Shown piece after piece: positions 44,240-52,887 of a stretch of DNA of 64,000 nt. The position numbers and the translations under genes were made by a program. Under the pieces are notes generated by a model. The model worked only from the letters and a program-made list of their open reading frames with translations. It ran no database searches and was not told the origin of the DNA. The number at the start of each line of letters is the position of its first letter. The stretch's first letter is position 1. The stretch is from CBDBBY01 sp965203795 (GTDB lineage: Bacteria; Pseudomonadota; Alphaproteobacteria; Rhodobacterales; Rhodobacteraceae). The stretch is from contig OZ241915.1 of NCBI GenBank assembly GCA_965203795.1, positions 2,914,001 through 2,978,000 on the forward strand, given 5' to 3'.

Positions 44240-45988
44240 CTACCGCCCGGCGATCCTCGCGTTCAGCAGCCGCAGCGCCCGCTCCTGGATCGGCGTCGGC
44301 GACGAGGGAAGGTCGAACGCCCGCTTGTCCGGCCCCGACGGCTCGATCCGGTTCATCGCGGGGGTTCCGAGATGCCGGAGCAGGCCCCGGAAGTCGTGGA
44401 CGGCCTGTCCGGAGCGCGTGCGCTTCGTCGCCGCCTTCCGCCTGGCCCCCGGCGAGCGCTCCGCCTTGGCGACGGGCGACTCCCGGACGGGGCCGTCCTC
44501 GTCGTCGAACAGCAGCGGGGCGAGCGCCTTCCGCATGTGCATTTCAACGCGGTACGCGAGCATGCAGATCAGCAGGTGGGTCCGGACCCGGCGCTCGAGA
44601 CGGTGGCGGATGGGGCGGACCTCGAGGTCGGACGCCTTCATCGTCCGGAACGCCCTCCCGGCCTTGCCCAGGCTCTTGTAGGCCAGGACGGCCTCGGCGG
44701 CGGGCATCCGCTCCTTCGGCACATTGGTGCGGATGACGTGGAAGCCGTCCAGCGCCGCCTCGGCGGCGATGGACTCCTTCCTGCGCCTCCACGAGAAGGA
44801 GGCCTCGCCGATCTCCAGCTCGAAGTGCTTGCGCATTTTGCGCTTGTCGAGGGCTCGGTCGGCGCGCCGCCGGATCCTGTCCGCGCCCCCGGGCGGGCGT
44901 TTTCCCCTGCGGACCGCCTGGCGAACCGCCGCCAGCTCCGCCGCCGCCGCCGCGACCAGCTCCCGCCGCTTGCGGGCGCGCTCCCCGGCCAGCAGGGGGT
45001 TCCGGCAGACGACCAGCCGCTCGCCGGGGAACCGCTCCGGGCACTCGATCTCCGCCATGTCCCGCTCGTCGAACAGCGAGGGCTGCAGAGCGCCGTCCTC
45101 GGCCAGGGAGCGGATCGCCGGGGCCCGAAGCGCGAAGATCCAGTCGAGCCCGTTCGGCTCGAGGTCCTCGCGGATCCGCGCCTGGGCGGTCATGCCCCGA
45201 TCCCCGACGAACACCACGCGCTCCAGCCCGAAGCGGTCGCGGAGCTTGCGGATCTGGGAGGCCGCGGCGGAGGGGTCGGCCGCGTTTCCGGGGAACGCCT
45301 CGACGGCGACGGGCCGGCCTTCGCCGTCGCACAGCAGCCCGAACTCGATCTGCGGAAGCCCCCGCCTGCCGTCGCGGGAGCAGCCGCGCCTCGCCAGCCG
45401 GCACTTCCGGCTGTAGGTCCAGGTGGAGGCCGGGTCGCAGGGGACGGGGCTTCCCTCGGCCAGATGCCTTTCGGCGAGCGCCTTCTCGATCCTCGGCTGC
45501 CGCTCGAGGAGCCAGTCCATGGCCTCGCAGAGCCGGTCCTCGCCCGCGTTCCCGGGCAGGCCGAGCTCGGCGGCGAGCGTCGAGGCGGCCGTCTCCTGCC
45601 GGAAGCTCCGGGCGGCGGCGAGCTTCGATCCCGGCTCCAGGATCCGCTGGGCGACCATGGCGGCCGCGAGGTCCCGCTTCGGCGAGCGCCGCGGGGCGAT
45701 CGCCTGCTCGATCCCGCAGGCGCGCAGGGCCGCGAGGACGGCGGCGACATTCCCGTGCGGAAGGGATCGCGGGATGGCGAAGGCGCCGCCGAGCCCGCCG
45801 CCGGGCGCGTCGGCGAGGACGGCCCCCTTCAGCACGGCGCGGATCTTCTCGACCGTTTCGGGGGGAAGGTTGGTGATGTTGGCGAGGGTGCGCTTCATGA
45901 CCCTGCGGCCCTCCCGGTAGGAGTGGCGGATCAGGATCGTGGGCCGCGAGCCGCGGTTCGGGATGGTGTCAATGAACATGCCTACCAC
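44240..45988 (-). CDS. IS1634-family transposase, apparently intact
   Basis: A 582-residue transposase. It starts with MFIDTIPNRGSRPTILIRHSYREGRRV, and has the family core QIEFGLLCDGEGRPVAVEAFPGNAADP and VVFVGDRGMTAQARIREDLEPNGLDWIFAL, with the second catalytic Asp in GDRGM. The usual YDxTSxYFEG segment is CDPASTWTY here, so the first catalytic Asp is kept. The C-terminal half has LLICMLAYRVEMHMRKALAPLLFDD. The frame is uninterrupted. It shares the architecture of the second IS1634 element but the two are only distantly alike. Confidence 0.88.
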   Translation of the reverse strand: MVGMFIDTIPNRGSRPTILIRHSYREGRRVMKRTLANITNLPPETVEKIRAVLKGAVLADAPGGGLGGAFAIPRSLPHGNVAAVLAALRACGIEQAIAPRRSPKRDLAAAMVAQRILEPGSKLAAARSFRQETAASTLAAELGLPGNAGEDRLCEAMDWLLERQPRIEKALAERHLAEGSPVPCDPASTWTYSRKCRLARRGCSRDGRRGLPQIEFGLLCDGEGRPVAVEAFPGNAADPSAAASQIRKLRDRFGLERVVFVGDRGMTAQARIREDLEPNGLDWIFALRAPAIRSLAEDGALQPSLFDERDMAEIECPERFPGERLVVCRNPLLAGERARKRRELVAAAAAELAAVRQAVRRGKRPPGGADRIRRRADRALDKRKMRKHFELEIGEASFSWRRRKESIAAEAALDGFHVIRTNVPKERMPAAEAVLAYKSLGKAGRAFRTMKASDLEVRPIRHRLERRVRTHLLICMLAYRVEMHMRKALAPLLFDDEDGPVRESPVAKAERSPGARRKAATKRTRSGQAVHDFRGLLRHLGTPAMNRIEPSGPDKRAFDLPSSPTPIQERALRLLNARIAGR

Positions 45989-46368
45989 TTTATTGCTTCA
46001 TTCCCATGAATGAAATACATAAAAGCGTGATTCATTGAAATATTACTGGACACAATATGCAGGCGGAAAAGCGGCCCGGATCCGCCCTATCCCATTGTTG
46101 CAAAAGGATGAACGAGGCGGAGGGGCTTCAAAATCGCACGGAACTTCCGACTAAAGCGGGGGTGGCGCGGGTGCATTCGGCCCGGTCGAACGCCTTCAGG
46201 ATCCGGAGGCCAGCGCACGAATCAAAACCCGGTCAAGACGCAGCACCTCGAACGGACACTGGAATCCGCGCCGCGGCTGTTCCCGGTCAAATCCGTAAGA
46301 CAAAAACCCGGTTGCCGAGGCCCCGAATTTCCGTCGGCGGCGATGCCTCCGGATTCCACTCGCGGCGG
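45989..46368. other. Spacer between two IS1634-family elements
   Basis: 380 bp; AT-rich just after the first transposase (45990-46060), including the right copy of the CTGGACACAAT direct repeat at 46046-46056, then GC-rich. No gene is recognised. Confidence 0.5.
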
Positions 46369-48358
46369 CTTAAGCTGAACTTCACGGGCCAAAAACGCAA
46401 TTTTCCCTTGCCTGCAATGCCTTTTTCCGTTTTCTACCTGCCAGCTGCTGGGAACATTTTTGCCAAGTCAACGCCCAGGAGCTCGAACACCCGGCGCTGG
46501 CCGGGCGTCGGCGTCGTGACCGCCGGGATGGTTCCGAAAGAGCCGACCGCCACCTCGTTCAGGGCGATGGTCGAGAGATCGGCGAGCAATGTATGGAAGC
46601 TGTGCGTCGGCTCGCCGGCCCGCGTGCGCTTGCTCGCGGCCTTGCTCCGGGCCGAGGGCGACGGCTGCGTCGGCGCGACCGGCGAGGTACGCCGCGCCCG
46701 GGCGGCTTCCGGATCGTCCTCGTCGAACAGGATCGGGGCCAGCCGCTTCCGCATGTGCCATTCGGCATGGTAGGCCAGCATGCACAGGAAGACGTACGCC
46801 CGGACATGGGCTTCGCTGCGGACGAAGACCGGCCGCACCTTCAGCCGCCCGGTCTTGATCTGCCGGAACGCCTGCTCAACCTTCGAGAGGCTCTTGTAGG
46901 CCTCGACCGCCTCGTCCGGGCCGATGCTTCCGGCGCCGAGGCTGGTGCGGACCACATAAATGCCGTCAAGCGCCGCCTCCGGGTCGATTTTCTCCTGGAG
47001 CCGCCGCCACGAGAGGCCGCCGTCCCCGCATTCGATCTCGAAGTGCTTGGCGACCTTGAGGCGGGCGGTGTCCGCGCCGACCCGGCGGGCGATGGCCTCC
47101 CTGCCGCGCAGCCGGGATCCGCGGCTTCCGGCGGCGCGCCGGATCTCCTCCAGCCTGCCTTCCATCGCATCCAGCAGCTCGGCGCGCTTGCGTCGCCGCT
47201 CGCCGCGGAGCCGGGGGTTGAAGCAGACCATCAGCCGCTCGCCCGGGAAGTCCGGGCTCGCGGTCTCGGCGACCGCGTCCGGGACCGGGGCGTCCGCCGC
47301 CGGCGGGCCCTTCATGAGCTTGCGGATGTCTGCGGATTTGAGTGCCGAGATCCAGTCGAGGCCCGCCGGAGCCAGCTCCTCGCGGATCCGGGCCCCCGTG
47401 ATCATGCCCCGGTCGCCGACAAGCGCGACCCGCTCGAGTCCGAATCGCCCGCGGATCTTCTCGATCTGGCGGTCCAGCGTCGCCGGGTCGGCTGCGTTGC
47501 CCTTGAAGGCCTCGACCGCGACCGGGCATCCCCCGCGGTCGCACAGCAGCCCGAACTCGATCTGCTTCCGGTCCCGCCTGCCGTCCCGGCTGTGGCCGAA
47601 CGCGGCCAGGGCGTTCCTGCGCCCTTCCACGTAGCTCGAGCTCAGGTCGCAGGGATCAGCGCCTCCCCCGCGAGGCGGCGGTTCGCGAGGCTCCGCTCGA
47701 TCCATGGCTGGCGCTTGAGGAGCCAGTCCAGCATGCCGAGCATCTCGTTCCCGGACACTTCGCCCAGGCCGAGCATCGCGCCGAGGCTCGACGAGGCCGT
47801 GCCGTCCGAAAGGGTCCGCGCCGTCGCCAGCTTCGACAGCGGGTCGGCGACCCGGGCGGCGATGGCGGCGAGCGCGAGGCGCCGACTGCGGCTGTCCTTG
47901 CGCGCAAGGATCCGCTCGAAGCCCAGATCCTTCAGGGTGCCGAGGATCGCGGCGGCGTGGCCGTGCGGCAGGGAGCGGCGGATCTCGAGCCGCCCGCCGC
48001 CTTCCGGCAGGAAGGTCTTCGACCGGACGACCGCGCGGATCCCCTCGAAGAGCCATTCGGGGCGGCGGGCCGGGTTGGCGACGGTCTCCTTGCGGACGCG
48101 CTTCCCTTCGCGCCAGTGGCGGCGGAGCAGGATCGTGGGCGGGTGGCCCCGGTTCGGGATCGTGTCGATTCGGTTTGTCATGGGAACCGACTACCACAGG
48201 CCGGAATCCTGTACAATTCGGAAATTCGGATTTTTCCTCGAAACTTTCATGGGAATGTTTTGGCAGGATGGAATCGGCCTGTTCCGGCGAAAAGCCGTTT
48301 CCAAACAACATCTTGCACGTCACCCAGGCGGCTTGAAGCCCGTGAAGTTCAGCTTAAG
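46369..48358 (-). mobile_element. IS1634-family insertion sequence with perfect 21-bp terminal inverted repeats
   Basis: The ends are 46369-46389 (starting CTTAAGCTGAAC, reading inward) and 48338-48358, its exact reverse complement over 21 bp. The element is 1990 bp long, normal for the family. Sequence outside the repeats does not show an obvious target duplication. It contains one transposase gene with a frameshift. Confidence 0.85.
46434..48181 (-). pseudogene. IS1634-family transposase broken by one frameshift
   Basis: From ATG 48181 the frame reads MTNRIDTIPNRGHPPTILLRRHWREGKRV to EALIPAT and stops near 47645. The rest continues in another frame from PCDLSSSYVEGRRNALAAFGHSRDG to the end. 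The break is in ATCCCTGCGACCTG: one extra C would restore LIPCDLSSSYVEG, the family YDxTSxYFEG motif. So a single base is missing at about 47653-47657. The remainder, including VALVGDRGM and the C-terminal domain, is complete. Either a real mutation or an assembly error. Confidence 0.85.
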
Positions 48359-48412
48359 TGTTCGGTTCGCACCCGGCAACAATTGGGCAGCCGGAACGAA
48401 AGGACCGATTGA

Positions 48413-48613
48413 ATGATCGAATGGAAACGAACAATCCGGCTTGCCCTGGCGGCGGCCGGGGAGTTAAGCAGTGTTGGGCGGCTGTTGCTCGAAGAGCGCG
48501 CGGACCCGAATGCCGGGAGTGAACGCGGCTTCACGCCGCCGCACACGGCGGCAGTGAACAGACACGATGCCGTTGCGCGGCCGTTGCTCGCGGCGGGCAC
48601 ACGAATGCCTTGA
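48413..48613 (+). CDS. Ankyrin-repeat peptide, probably a fragment
   Basis: 66 residues from ATG 48413: LLLEERADPNAGSERGFTPPHTAAVNRHDAVARPLLAAGTRMP fits one and a half ankyrin repeats (consensus G-TPLH-AA---H-----LL--GA). ERGFTPPH and ARPLL deviate from the consensus TPLH and ARLLL. It begins 54 bp right of the IS1634 element and is much shorter than functional ankyrin proteins, so it may be a remnant. Confidence 0.5.
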   Translation: MIEWKRTIRLALAAAGELSSVGRLLLEERADPNAGSERGFTPPHTAAVNRHDAVARPLLAAGTRMP

Positions 48614-49100
48614 ACGCAATCCGGCTCGCACGGCTGAAGCCGAGGGAGCGGAAGCGAGTGGGAACCGGCTGAGTCATACCCGCCGCGACCGCCAGCTGCT
48701 TGCCGCAATGGGCAGCTTGCGGACCGGCGCGTTGATCAATTGATTCGCGGGGCAAAACCGGGTGGCCCCGTCATTGATGACGGCTGGCAGGGTCCGGAGC
48801 TCGAGGCCCGCGCCGAAGGGGCATCGCGGCCCGACCGCTCGAACGGCAACCGCTTGCTGAAAGCGTCATCGGCATGTTCAAGACCGATGCCGTCAACCTC
48901 CTCGGACGATAGGAAACCGTCGGCCAAGTCGAATGGAAACCCTCCGATGGGTCTGTCGGCGCAACAGGGAGCGGCCGCATAGCCCAATCGGAAACCGCCC
49001 GCCGGAAGAAGTGGGAGCAGCGTTCCACGAACAATAATGCTTTCTTGAAAAACCGCGTGAGTGTTCAACAAAGCGCTCTCCGGTAAAGTCGCGGTGCCTC
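48614..49100. other. 487-bp gap without recognisable gene
   Basis: Nothing recognised on either strand. It divides the ankyrin fragment from the AT-rich ATPase gene; the base composition changes sharply at about 49100. Confidence 0.5.
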
Positions 49101-50552
49101 TCATACTTCTATCGAATTAATAATGCTTGCTACATCTTGTGGTTGAAGCGCCCATCGGTACGCAGGATGAATCTCCCAATCATATCCAAAATCTACGACC
49201 TCATCTGCCAAAAATCTATTTTGATCAAAAAATTTTCTATCAATTCCAGATGGTGTATCCTTTCTCGCAGTAATAAAATCAATCTTATAGAGAAACTGAA
49301 TTAACGACCTTGGAGTGACTAACCTCCTATTCGTATAGTGGAAGTATGAATGACCCATGATTTCCTTCATTTTTGAAACAAGTTTATCTGTGGTGTATAG
49401 AAAACTCATTGAAGTTCTCCTTTCCTTCTTTGTCTGCCTCATACCTAACAGCAATCCTTTAATCTGCGGAAGTTCACTCGAAAATTCATTTATCGTATCT
49501 TGAAGCCTTTCCGATGAATACGGCTCAAACGCTGCTTCCAAATTCACCGTGTTAATTATCTGATTATCGTGTTTATACGCATTTCGAGCTGCACCATGCA
49601 TAAGTTTAATCAAATCCCTTGGTCTTCGCCTTGTCAGAGATAATAAGACATTATGTATAGGGCGATTACTCCAGTGACCTCTTCCTCCAAAATTTGGAAC
49701 CATGATTTTCGATAGTATATCCTTAGATATATCAGCCTGATTCATCTTCAATACAACCTCTTGGTCACATTCTTCCCCGAAGAAAGTTAGAACCCTCTTT
49801 GCGATTACAGAAAGTATCTCGTGATTGGTCCATGATAGCCAGATTACATGCCGTTCAATTTTATCAGTCGACTCGTCAGAAGTCCGGACAAGATAATAGA
49901 CGTCTGTTCTTAAGCCAATACGAAACTTAATTCGACTGTCAGATCCGGAAAGATCTCGAATCGCGTTCAATAATGCGGAAATGTTCCTTATGCTACTTTT
50001 TGACGCATTCCAACCCCGATCTATATCGTCTATATAAACATTAATAGAATGATCTTGTAGGAATTTTTCAACGACACCCCGCTTCAGCTCGTCTGTGATA
50101 GTTGGGTATATTTTTTCTAGCATTACTTTAAGTGATTCAACCACGCGCCCTATATTTTTCTTTACAATTTGGATGTTCTGATTACTATCATTGTTACTGG
50201 CTACTCGAGAAATAGCCTTGTTTGTTATCGCTGAAATCAGACCTAGTTTCCAATTTTCAATAAGTTGATTAAATTCTGATTCATCTGCGTTTCCTACATA
50301 AGACACTAAATCGTTGGGCTTAATCCAAACCGATAGCCTTGAATTTTCTTCATCGTCAATATGTGCGCGAAGCAGTAAGGCACTCTTTCCTATTCCCTTG
50401 TGACCAACTAGTATCCGTATCGGCAGATCGACAATGAGATTTTCATAAATCCGATTGGAAAAGAAGTATTCTTTAAACCGTTCCGTATCCTCATTTTCAG
50501 CATCTTCAGCCCCAAACAGACGTTCATTCGTCGCATCATCGAACCTAACCAT
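49101..50552 (-). CDS. KAP-like P-loop ATPase (Sll1717-type), AT-rich and probably acquired
   Basis: A 483-residue ATPase from ATG 50552 (MVRFDDATNERLFG), with AAAGGAGATGCAGG upstream. Walker A is ILVGHKGIGKSALLLRA (around residue 45), Walker B is INVYIDDIDRGW. The general pattern, FGxxDAE near the start and the later RRRPRDLIKLMHGAA, fits the P-loop ATPases annotated after Sll1717, often found with restriction and abortive infection genes. Codon use is strongly AT-rich, unlike the flanking IS and defence genes. No partner gene of similar composition is adjacent, so it may act alone. Confidence 0.72.
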   Translation of the reverse strand: MVRFDDATNERLFGAEDAENEDTERFKEYFFSNRIYENLIVDLPIRILVGHKGIGKSALLLRAHIDDEENSRLSVWIKPNDLVSYVGNADESEFNQLIENWKLGLISAITNKAISRVASNNDSNQNIQIVKKNIGRVVESLKVMLEKIYPTITDELKRGVVEKFLQDHSINVYIDDIDRGWNASKSSIRNISALLNAIRDLSGSDSRIKFRIGLRTDVYYLVRTSDESTDKIERHVIWLSWTNHEILSVIAKRVLTFFGEECDQEVVLKMNQADISKDILSKIMVPNFGGRGHWSNRPIHNVLLSLTRRRPRDLIKLMHGAARNAYKHDNQIINTVNLEAAFEPYSSERLQDTINEFSSELPQIKGLLLGMRQTKKERRTSMSFLYTTDKLVSKMKEIMGHSYFHYTNRRLVTPRSLIQFLYKIDFITARKDTPSGIDRKFFDQNRFLADEVVDFGYDWEIHPAYRWALQPQDVASIINSIEV

Positions 50553-50748
50553 CCTGCATCTCCTTTGCGAACCTATCCCAGCAAGCACGTTTCATAGTTC
50601 ATGTGGCCGCCCTTTATGTCTACTGTGCTTTGTCGGGAGTTTCAACAGTTTGGGTTGTTCGTGTCGGCGACATCAGCTGGACACCTTCGGAAACCTGGCG
50701 TTTTGCGCGGGCCTGTGATTCGAAGGGCCAGCAGCGTTGGAGGCGGCG

Positions 50749-51832
50749 ATGGCGAAGCAGCCAGGATTTTGGGACGCTCAAGGAGCGTTTGAGGGAGATT
50801 TCGGCGGATGGCGATCCGCTGGAGACGCTGGCCGAGGCGGTGTATTTCGAGCGGTTCCGGCCAATCCTCGAGGCGGCGGCGGGCCGCGCTCCGGGCCCGA
50901 AAGGCGGCCGCCCGGCGCTGGATGTGGTTCTGAAGTTCAGGATGCTCGTGCTGCAAAGCCTCCGCGGGCTGTCGCTCGCCGCTACCGAAGCGATGGTGCG
51001 CGACCGGCCGGGCTGGATGCGCTTCTGCGGCATTGAGCTGTGCGACAAGGTGCCGGACGCGAACACGCTCCGGGGCTTCCGCGAGGCGCTGATCAAGGCG
51101 GACGCGCTGGACAGGCTGTTCCGGGAGCTCGACCGGGCGATCAGCGAGGCCGGCTGCACTCCCCGATCCGGGCGGATCGTGGACGCCTCCCTGGTCGCCG
51201 CTCCGCGCCAGCGCAACAGCGCCGGGGAGAAGGCCGCGATCAAGGCGGGGAAGGCGGCCGGGGAGATCCGGCCCGGCGAGCCCGCCAAGGCGGCGCGGAA
51301 GGACACGGATGCGCGCTGGATCGTCAAGCACAGCAAGGCGAAGCCCAAGCCGGACGGCGGGAGGCAGACCGACATCGCTATCCCGGTCTTCGGCTGCAAA
51401 TCCCATATCTGCATCGACCGGAAGCACGGGATCATCCGCTGCCAGACCGTCACCGACGCCAGCGCCCACGACGGCGCCCGATTGCGCGAAGGCCTGGTCC
51501 AGGGCGACAACACCTGCCGCGACGTGTGGGCGGACACCGCCTCCCGCTCGGCGGAGAACGAGGAATGGCTTGAAAGGAACGGCCTGAAAAGCCGCATCCA
51601 CCGCAGGAAGCCGCGAGGCCGGCCCACGAGCAGGCGAACCGCGAAAGCCAACGGCCGCAAATCAGCGGCCCGGGCGAAGGTCGAGCATGTCTTCGCCCAC
51701 CGGAAGGCCCGGATGGGATTGACGGTCCGCACCATCGGGGTCGCCAGCGCCCGGGCGGCCATCACGATGGCGAACATGGCATGCAACATGGGGCGGCTGC
51801 GATGGCTCCCCGGCCGGGTTGAACCCGCCTGA
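50749..51832 (+). pseudogene. IS5-family transposase with an N-terminal frameshift
   Basis: ATG 50749 has GGAGGCGGCG before it and reads MAKQPGFWD, the usual IS5 start. One extra base at about 50776 then shifts the frame; the rest (LKERLREISADGDPLETLAEAVYFERFRPILEAAAG onward) runs in the other frame to 51832. The DDE residues are present: IVDASLVAAPRQRN, VWADTASRSAENE and AKVEHVFAHRKARMG. It is full-length apart from the shift. It is inserted close to the ATPase gene start. Terminal repeats were not found. Confidence 0.8.
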
Positions 51833-52596
51833 CCGCATCCGCTTGGGGCAATCGAGCCCGGACACGCGCGGTTCCGCTCCCCGGAAACCGCGATCCCGCC
51901 GAAAATCGACCGAAACCCGGCCGGATCCGAGCCTCGCCAAGGCGCGAAGCCGCTCCAAATTGATCCGGCAAAGAAATCCAATGTTATCGGAGGTGTTCAG
52001 CTTTCCCGAGCCGTTACTTCGTGTCATTTGATCAACCAAGTGATCTTTCGGCAGCTGCTACAAGAATTAGTTTGTGCTCCTTGCTCTTGTACCATCCATG
52101 AATGGGTGTTCCCGGGCTTTGACGCGGTACACGCTTGCATCACCATCGAGCAACGTTGCTCGGCAGTTTTCACTTCGAGTGCAGGGCCGCGGACGCATGC
52201 TATAGTGCGGACGGTGTGGAGTCCGAGGGCACGGCCGCATCCTCCTATCGACCCGAGATACGGCTTTGAGAGCCACAACATCAGCGATATCGCGAAGATG
52301 AAGACCCTTGTTGTGCTCGTGCTGATGGTGATGATGGCACTGGCCTTGATGCCAGCATGGACGACTACGCCAAGCGGATACACTTCGTGGTCGACGCGGC
52401 ATCGGCTGAACTGTGAACCGGCATGCTTTTCTGTCCTCTTATCGGGGGTGATTGGCGTCTTCTTTGACCCCTCTTTCTGCCGACGATAGGGAGCCGAAGG
52501 TTCCCTACTGCCGGGCTTCACTTGCCCGTTTTACCTTCCTGTGTCCTGCGGCATTGGAGCCCACATCAAGCATTGGGGAGTGCAACGCGGGAAGGG
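51833..52596. other. 764-bp gap without recognisable gene
   Basis: Open frames of 110-165 codons exist on both strands between 52024 and 52521 but they overlap each other and none resembles a family known to me. It is probably debris of IS elements. Confidence 0.5.
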
Positions 52597-52764
52597 ATGG
52601 TAGCATTGAAGACGGTTGTGAAGATCCGGGTGGGCCATTTCCAAGCCAAGGTTCCGATCAAGGTAATCACGCGGACGCGACGGATCGCCCAGAACACTGT
52701 GCGGAAGGTGGTTCGGGAAGGCTCGGAGACGTTCGGGAGCGCGGGCAAGCACCAACTGAAGTGA
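52597..52764 (+). pseudogene. istA fragment (IS21-family transposase N-terminus)
   Basis: From ATG 52597: MVALKTVVKIRVGHFQAKVPIKVITRTRRIAQNTVRKVVREGSETF, the HTH start of IstA (compare IRKxxxxxGxSIxxIARxLGxSRNTVRKxLR). It ends after 55 codons; no more of the transposase follows before the helicase gene at 52888. It may belong to the same former IS21 as the istB fragment at 44 kb, but that is not shown. Confidence 0.65.
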
Positions 52765-52887
52765 AAGATGCGTTACATGTACAGCCAAACGTCTCCCAAA
52801 ACGTCGCATGGATGTTGACCAATTGGTCTCCCGGCTAGCCGGGTTGATTCGCTTCGCCTGCCTCAAAGATCGGCAAGAATATTTCTA

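Noticed and set aside
44177..46009. A 610-codon open frame on the plus strand
   Set aside because: It is the complementary shadow of the IS1634 transposase gene in GC-rich DNA; its product is Arg/Pro/Gly-rich with no domain.
47640..47660. Programmed ribosomal frameshift in the IS1634 transposase gene
   Set aside because: No slippery heptamer or stimulating stem is obvious, and IS1634 elements normally have one uninterrupted frame.
46593..48416. A 607-codon open frame on the plus strand
   Set aside because: Shadow of the second IS1634 transposase gene; no family similarity.
52024..52521. Overlapping frames on both strands, one His-rich (HHHHQHEH)
   Set aside because: Frames contradict each other, no ribosome site and no known family; a metal-binding protein was considered but not supported.
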